From: Agrocybe praecox
Lineage: Eukaryota > Basidiomycota > Agaricomycetes > Agaricales > Agrocybaceae
Assembly (NCBI GenBank): GCA_964017145.1
Contig: CAXHKQ010000156.1
Coordinates: 1-13,524, forward strand
Length of the DNA: 13,524 bases
Reading direction: 5' to 3'
Position 1 is the stretch's first letter. Every line of letters begins with the position of its first letter. Positions 9,148 through 13,524 of the stretch are shown piece by piece. The notes below the pieces were generated by a model, which worked only from the letters and a program-made list of their open reading frames with translations, searched no databases and was not told the DNA's origin. Both the position numbers and the translations under genes were made by a program.

Positions 9148-9892
9148 TAGGAACAATATAATTCACATCGGTAGTCCAGATTGTATGTCGTTCCACGTCG
9201 GTATTTAAAATAATTCAACCGACAAAAATCGGGGACCCTCAAATTCGATGATATGGTCAATGTTTTTTTATGTAACGAATATCTCTCACCAACAGCCTAA
9301 TTTCATGAACATTAAGTTTAAACTCATAAGTAGTCTTTATTCAACGATTGAAGAAAAATACATATTTTCTAGTACTAATCGCCAGTATAGGAATTGTACT
9401 GCAATGTGTGTACAAAAATGTTCAACTTCTCACCGACAACAAAGGACGCTCAAGAATTGAATAAAAACGCATGCGGCAATCCCAATAGACATGAATGCAT
9501 GAAATATAATCTCGCCATTGCGGAGCACCGCTTATAGTTCAATGAAATCATCGAATTTGACTCCATGCATGGTTTTCCTCGATGGACCGAGACCGACGGT
9601 TCAATATATATATTGAACCGTCGACTAGTAGTAAGCCTTTAACGTTCATTAATATAGTTCACGCTCATATGGATTAACGTAGTAAAATGATTAAACAATT
9701 ATAATTTTGCATTCAGTCATAACTCTTAATTACTCATTTCGAACAAACCACCTAAGTACGCATTACGTGCATTGCTTGTACATAACTTATACTTATACGA
9801 AGTACAATTTATAATTGAAATTTCAATATCCTTTGAGGTCACAGCATATTCGCCCCGTGCGCAGGTTTGCCCCGTCCTCCCTACATAATTTA
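9148..9892. other. AT-rich intronic sequence, unassigned, probably transposon-derived
   Basis: No gene is supported on the plus strand. The right end on the minus strand, GTAGGGAGGACGGGGCAAAC, looks like a transposon terminus, but no matching inverted end is found in the window. The block holds a perfect 30-bp palindrome at 9594-9623. On the minus strand the frame of the small ORF starting at 10055 stays open to 9726. Confidence 0.45.
9594..9623. repeat. Perfect 30-bp palindrome
   Basis: CGACGGTTCAATATA followed by its exact reverse complement, with no spacer. It has the potential to form a cruciform or hairpin. The flanking bases do not extend the symmetry. Confidence 0.95.
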
Positions 9893-10055
9893 ATTTGTCA
9901 TACACACTCAGATCATACAGCACACGGCGCGAGAAGTGAGCCTCATCCAATTTGACCAATTGTCCGAACGGCTGGCGGTGTCGAGACTTAATTCTAGCCG
10001 CGTAGAATGCGACGGAAAACAAGAAGAAGACGATCGTATGCCACACATTATTCAT
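9726..10055 (-). CDS. Putative nested small secreted protein, 3' part possibly transposon-disrupted
   Basis: This is a minus-strand frame inside intron 2 of the host gene. The ATG at 10055 starts MNNVWHTIVFFLFSVAFYAA, a short N-region followed by a hydrophobic core typical of a signal peptide, then a basic, dibasic-containing stretch (RIKSRHR, FSRRVLYDLSVYD). GC3 is about 60% over the first 53 codons by hand count, clearly above the AT-rich sequence downstream. An in-frame ATG at 10097 lies upstream of the predicted transcription start (about 10086), so 10055 is preferred; it gives 109 residues. From 9918 leftwards the frame passes through one copy of the 26-bp repeat and then through AT-rich, apparently transposon-derived sequence, where it stays open for 57 more codons with three Cys. 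The original C-terminus may instead lie beyond the insertion, at 8291-8197, where the same frame is open. I do not recognise the family. It could be a secreted peptide or neuropeptide-like precursor, a pseudogene, or a chance frame. Confidence 0.4.
   Translation of the reverse strand: MNNVWHTIVFFLFSVAFYAARIKSRHRQPFGQLVKLDEAHFSRRVLYDLSVYDKLNYVGRTGQTCARGEYAVTSKDIEISIINCTSYKYKLCTSNARNAYLGGLFEMSN
9893..9918. repeat. 26-bp direct repeat, right copy
   Basis: 25 of 26 identical to 8292-8317. It lies inside the minus-strand small ORF and marks the point where its codon-like composition gives way to AT-rich sequence. Confidence 0.85.
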
Positions 10056-10082
10056 GTAAGCCGTGAATTTGTGCGTGCGTTC

Positions 10083-10110
10083 GACTGAGTCGCGCATCGC
10101 GGTATTTATA
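10083..10110 (-). promoter_or_regulatory. Core promoter: TATA box plus arthropod initiator, minus strand
   Basis: On the minus strand TATAAATA (10110-10103) is followed by TCAGTC (10088-10083), a perfect match to the insect initiator consensus. The A of the initiator (10086) lies 24 bases after the first T of the TATA box, slightly closer than the usual 28-31. Transcription from there would give a 5' leader of about 31 bases before the ATG at 10055. No clear downstream promoter element is seen. Confidence 0.5.
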
Positions 10111-10251
10111 CACCTGCCACACTATAAGCCGCGTCATGTTGTTCACCATAAAATGCGATTTCGATGCACGGCAGCCGCCTGCCACACAACGCTAATTTTA
10201 ATCCCTCTCTGGATTTGTCTCATTCGCCCCCCGATTCGTTCCGTTTCTCAG

Positions 10252-11739
10252 CCGCCCGACCCGGCACCGTCTGCTACAGTCACGCGCAGTGCCGCATGTC
10301 CAACGAGAACAGCCACTGTGATTTTCTCATACCGAACCTGTTCGGACGCTGCCAGTGCTCGGCCCGGTCGCGCCAGGCGGGCTCCTCGTGTCTGTCGGAC
10401 GACGACGATGGCCACATCGATGTGCTGGACGACGACGAACGCCAATCACCAGTGGCGGCCAATGTTCGACGACCGGCTGCACGACCGGCTGGTCCGGTGA
10501 TCGCGGTGGCCGATGTGACGCCGGATTTCCCCGTGAAGTCGGGCTACGTGGGCGACGATGGCTTCGAGGCGGACGTGGTGGAGGCAGCCGGTGAGCCGGA
10601 AGCGGAAGCGCCTGCCGTTGTGGTGACGACAAGCACGCCGACCGCCGAGACTACGACGGCTGGTGTTGCAGATGAGACCACCGCCACGAAATTGGATCCG
10701 ACAACGACGGCGGCGGAAACGGTTGCTGTCGAAGCAGAAGCCGAGCAGCAGCAGCTGGCCGGTGCTTCGGAGGAAGATACTGCGACTGAAATCGTCGATT
10801 CGAATGAAGAGACCAACGCAATGGTGAATCCGACTGTTGAACCGCTCGATACGGTTGATGTTACAACAGCCGAACCAGTGTCAACTGAACAACAGGACGG
10901 CATCGACGTAGCAGCATCACCCGAAATCTCTGATACCGTTCGAGATGCTTCAGATTCAACGACAATCACACCAGCTACCTCCGACCTTTCTCCGACCGAA
11001 ACACTACTCACCGATGCCCAGCAACAGCAGACCATCGTTCCAACAGAGGACAGCCTCATCCCGTCCACCATTCTGGCATCGCTTCTCGTCACTGCACTAC
11101 CGCAGACCAGCGCCGCTCCGGCCGCCGCCGCACCGACCGCTCCGACCGTCCATCATCCCGACGAAGAGGTGGCCAAAATCAAGGACATCATCACTGTCAT
11201 CCAGTCGCAGATCATTCGCGAGAACGAGCACCACGACCAGCAGCTGAAGCTGCAGCAGACGACGCCTGCGACGACCGAGAGTGCCGCCGCGACGTTTGCG
11301 CCAACGCCCGCCGCTCCATCGGAGCAGGAGACGCCAGCGGCGCCCATTGCGGCCGCCCTCACGCGCTACGAGACGAGCGCCGAATCGTCGGGTAGCGATG
11401 ATGAGATCGCCATCGAGGCGGCCATTCCGGTGATGCCGACGGAGAGTCGGGATCGTGAGAACGAAGTCATCCAGAAGGTCGAGAGCATTGTGAAGGAGTT
11501 GCAGGACGAGGCGAACGCATCGGCATCGTCAACGGTGGCTGCTGGAACGACATTTGTGTCGACGGAAGCATCGATCAGCACACCCGAGACAACATCGACG
11601 ACGACGGCAACTTCAACGACTACACCTGAACCGAAAACGACCTCAACGACGACGACCACATCGCAGCCCACAACGACGACATCGACGACACAATTGCCCA
11701 GTGCGGCGCCGGTTTACCAGCATCGATTCAACTCTTCGG
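10252..11739 (+). CDS. Exon C: third Cys-rich module plus long mucin-like, acidic Thr-rich region
   Basis: The acceptor is TTTCTCAG ending at 10251 after a long pyrimidine tract. The split codon is G|CC (Ala), then ARPGTVCYS. The exon is 1488 bases (496 codons) with phase 1 at both ends. Residues 8-47 are a six-Cys module, C-x5-C-x8-C-x10-C-x-C-x10-C, with a longer Cys3-Cys4 loop than in exons A and B. An acidic run (DDDD near 50, DDDE near 60) follows. The next about 400 residues are rich in Thr, Ala, Pro, Glu and Ser with no Cys, ending in a dense Thr tract (about 447-484, including [15 protein letters not shown]); this suggests heavy O-glycosylation. Two charged, heptad-like helices interrupt it, near residues 304-337 ([18 protein letters not shown]) and 401-422 ([17 protein letters not shown]). 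The frame continues to a TAA at 11775, but TCG G|GTAAGA at 11739/11740 is a strong phase 1 donor that joins the exon at 13500. The host protein is probably a large secreted or matrix-associated glycoprotein. No orthologue can be named. Confidence 0.88.
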
Positions 11740-11766
11740 GTAAGATTTACACGCGGTATCACTTTG

Positions 11767-11800
11767 TGAATAAATAACCGATTATACGGTTATTTATTCA
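11767..11800. repeat. Perfect hairpin over alternative stop codon and AATAAA
   Basis: TGAATAAATAACCG (11767-11780) and CGGTTATTTATTCA (11787-11800) are exact reverse complements separated by ATTATA. The left arm contains AATAAA (11769-11774), the canonical polyadenylation signal, and the TAA that would end exon C if intron 3 were retained. The right arm carries AATAAA on the minus strand. Confidence 0.85.
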
Positions 11801-12077
11801 TTGTCTTTCAATTGAAAAATATTTCGATAATATGTGTAACGCAGTCTTGATCCACATAAACTGAGATATCTCGATGAAAATTAACATTATAAACAAAATG
11901 CAAAACTATATTTCTGTTGGGCATTACATTTCTCAACAGATCGAGCTGATAATTATTTATTCACATTTTATTCAAGCCATGTTATGCGGTTTCGAAAATC
12001 AAATAATTAGTTAATATAACACTTTTACTAAATCTGCTTTAATTTACACAAGCGGGAAAATAAAAGGATTTTGAACC

Positions 12078-12426
12078 CAAATTTTTTGCTGTTTTTCTAT
12101 GTTAATAATGGTCGTTTTTGAGTCGGCTCAAAAGCTACATCAAGCTTGAAGTTTCTAGTTTCGAGATCTCGTGATGGTTTATTTTTCAGAGTCACGTGTA
12201 TCGTACAGTCGTGATGAAACTTCAAACTTGAAGTAGCTTATGGACCGACTCCGATACGACCATTATTAACGAAGATCATCATCATCTACATCCATTTACC
12301 CCATGAAGGAGTGTTGGGCGGCTGTATTTGAAATTCGAAGCTTTTACAGGTTATTTTACTGTTGATAGGCACCAGTATATCAACATTAACGAAGATACAG
12401 CTCTTTGAAAAACAGCAAAAAAAAAT
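12078..12426. mobile_element. Nested inverted-repeat (foldback) element in intron 3
   Basis: Outer arms are TTTTTTGCTGTTTTTC (to 12097) and GAAAAACAGCAAAAAAAAA (from 12407). Inner arms of 55 bp at 12101-12155 and 12216-12270 are about 85% identical as reverse complements; both carry GTTAATAATGGTCGT or its complement at the outer end and GAAGTTTC at the inner end. A 60-bp spacer includes the palindrome CGAGATCTCG. The segment ATTAACGAAGAT occurs on both sides of the stretch between 12270 and 12384, so part of the right arm is duplicated. No coding capacity is seen. Confidence 0.7.
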
Positions 12427-12570
12427 CGGATAAAAAATATCCTTAAAATTATTCCGAAAAAATTTATAATTGTAAAATAAAAAATCATGCTTTCAAGCAT
12501 AAACGTAAATCGATAATATTCAATTCATTTTTTTGTCCGATTGATGGAGCATTACTCTAATCATGTTCCT

Positions 12571-12808
12571 TTATTATTATTGTCAAGAACTGGCTTAAGT
12601 CTAAGCCCAATTGGAATTGTTCGTGAATGTTCATCATGATTGTACAATTTTGGTGTAGTGTACCTCTGAGGCTCCAACTAGAAAACTATTTTTAATTTAA
12701 ATTTGGAAAAAATCGATCTTAAACTTATTTATGACAAGAAAAGGCCTTTTAAGTCATCGATTCTTAGGCCCAAGTTTTATTGCTCGTGAATGTTCATCAT
12801 CATTGTAC
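12571..12808. repeat. Two spaced direct copies of an ~85-bp segment
   Basis: 12571-12654 and 12724-12808 share the order GACAAGAA or GTCAAGAA, GGC, TTAAGTC, TAGGCCCAA or TAAGCCCAA, then CTCGTGAATGTTCATCAT or TTCGTGAATGTTCATCAT, and ATTGTAC. The repeat period is about 153 bases. No open frame or known element is recognised. Confidence 0.7.
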
Positions 12809-12993
12809 TATGTTATATTGACAAACATGACCGCAAATTACCACAAGTGGTGGTCCAGTCTATGATTAAGTCATTTTTAAAGTTAAAAGTGTATTCGATA
12901 CCCTTAAAAGTATCTTGTGGATGTTTTCGTAAATAGTCCTACAGCAAGTTAGCCTATTCTGCAGCACGAATATGAATGATTTCAAAAAAATAC

Positions 12994-13381
12994 CTACTAG
13001 TCTAGCTCATTGAATTGAAATTTGGTACAAAATATGTAATAATGCAGTTTTGTTGAGAATCACTCCTCTATTTTATCGACGAGCGCGTTTGAGTAAAGTG
13101 TCAATCTTCTCTAATTGTGGATCCTTTACTGATGATGCTGAAATCCAAAAACCACAACGATTTCCGTACAATTTTATTCGAATGATGAGAGCTTGTGCAC
13201 TATTCCATTACATTTCATTGAGTATACGTTTGCTTCTATTTTTTGGTAAAAAATAAAGGCTCCACCATCAGATGCCCATTAAAAATAATTGAGGTTTCCT
13301 AACAAGTCTGCATCCTTACAAGTTTTGTGTTACCTATAAACCGAAAAATAGAGCATGTTTCAAATAAATTAGCTAGAGTAG
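12994..13381. mobile_element. Foldback element, TTTGAAACATACACG family, copy 4 (internally deleted)
   Basis: The left terminus is CTACTAGTCTAGCTCATTGA. The right terminus on the minus strand is CTACTCTAGCTAATTTATTT followed by GAAACATGC. Internal blocks match copy 2 at 3897-4572 in order: AATAATGCAG, CAACGATTTCCGTACA, CGAATGATGAG, CATTACATTTCATT and AAAGGCTCCACCAT. It is 388 bp against 676 bp, with the central palindrome region missing. Confidence 0.75.
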
Positions 13382-13499
13382 AATATTTAGAAAGTCATTC
13401 ACACCGAATTGCCGAGATTTCGTCAGTGTGTTTGCATCAAATTTAACAATTCAATGATTTGTGAACTTATCTCACCCTTGTTCCACCCAATCCACGCAG

Positions 13500-13524
13500 G
13501 TGTCCGCACGCGCATCGACCTCGG
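13500..13524 (+). CDS. Exon D, 5' end only (continues beyond the window)
   Basis: The acceptor CCACGCAG at 13492-13499 is preceded by a good pyrimidine tract. The phase 1 codon from exon C (G) is completed by GT to Gly, then VRTRIDLG is read to the window edge. Phase, codon composition and the rise in GC content agree with a coding exon. Only eight residues are visible, so nothing can be said about its domain. Confidence 0.65.

Larger units (their letters stand above)
2868..10251 (+). other. Intron 2 (phase 1, 7384 bp), mosaic of GC-rich unique blocks and AT-rich transposons
   Basis: The donor is GTGAGT at 2868. The acceptor is TTCTCAG ending at 10251, preceded by a long strong pyrimidine tract (10203-10248). 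I searched for further six-cysteine exons in this frame pattern and found none. It holds a foldback element (3897-4572), two TA-flanked elements (5059-6356, 8438-9145), a partial foldback copy (8314-8435), several microsatellites, and a minus-strand candidate gene near the right end. The remaining unique blocks are described separately. Confidence 0.8.
11740..13499 (+). other. Intron 3 (phase 1, 1760 bp)
   Basis: The donor is GTAAGATT at 11740 and the acceptor CCACGCAG ends at 13499 after a pyrimidine-rich run (13465-13495). The split codon is G|GT (Gly). It contains a hairpin near the donor, a nested inverted repeat (12078-12426), a spaced 85-bp duplication, and a foldback element copy (12994-13381). 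No gene is seen; a 68-codon frame at 13050-13256 lies within the foldback copy. Confidence 0.75.

Noticed and set aside
10164..10251. Upstream extension of the exon C frame to 10164
   Set aside because: The segment is the pyrimidine tract and acceptor of intron 2. It starts with no good context and has no similarity to the module pattern; the TTCTCAG acceptor in phase 1 explains the border better.
10544..11671. Minus-strand Ser/Val-rich frames across exon C
   Set aside because: They are the antisense image of the ACG/ACC Thr and GCC Ala codons of exon C and show no independent support.

Overview
The window reads as a stretch of a eukaryotic, most likely insect, chromosome, and a dipteran such as a mosquito fits best. 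The evidence is short GC-rich coding exons with GT-AG borders set in long AT-rich introns, CA/GT microsatellites, abundant small inverted-repeat transposon relics, and an arthropod-style TATA plus TCAGTC core promoter. The species cannot be named from the sequence alone. There are no bacterial genes, RNA genes or CRISPR arrays.

The main content is the middle of one plus-strand, multi-exon gene for a secreted or surface protein. Exon A (about 82-322), exon B (2736-2867) and exon C (10252-11739) each carry one six-cysteine module with the spacing C-x5-C-x8-C-x(4-10)-C-x-C-x(10-11)-C, which resembles the EB/EGF-like modules of arthropod and nematode extracellular proteins. Exon C continues into about 450 residues of acidic, Thr/Ser/Pro/Ala-rich, mucin-like sequence that contains two short charged helices. 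A fourth exon starts at 13500 and runs off the right edge. All three complete introns (2413, 7384 and 1760 bp) are phase 1, so exons B and C are symmetric cassettes. The start of the gene lies left of the window, or at least left of the visible part of exon A, and its end lies to the right.

The introns are a mosaic. GC-richer, CA/GT/CG-rich stretches (2868-3896, 4720-5056, 6359-8291, 9919-10251) look like the original intron. AT-rich blocks between them are DNA-transposon relics: a long foldback element with CACT ends at 339-1484; a family of foldback elements sharing the core TTTGAAACATACACG (1701-2382, 3897-4572, 8314-8435 partial, 12994-13381); a 1298-bp TA-flanked element at 5059-6356; a 708-bp TA-flanked element at 8438-9145; and nested inverted repeats at 12078-12426. 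No intact transposase is visible.

The most interesting signal is on the minus strand in intron 2. A TATA box and a perfect arthropod initiator at 10110-10083 sit just ahead of an ATG (10055) that opens a signal-peptide-like small ORF. After about 54 codons this ORF runs into one copy of a 26-bp direct repeat (9893-9918). The other copy (8292-8317) lies on the far side of a 1.6-kb AT-rich transposon block, and from there the same reading frame stays open for a further cysteine-bearing stretch. This suggests a nested antisense gene for a small secreted peptide, split by a transposon insertion; an intact gene ending in transposon-derived sequence is the alternative.
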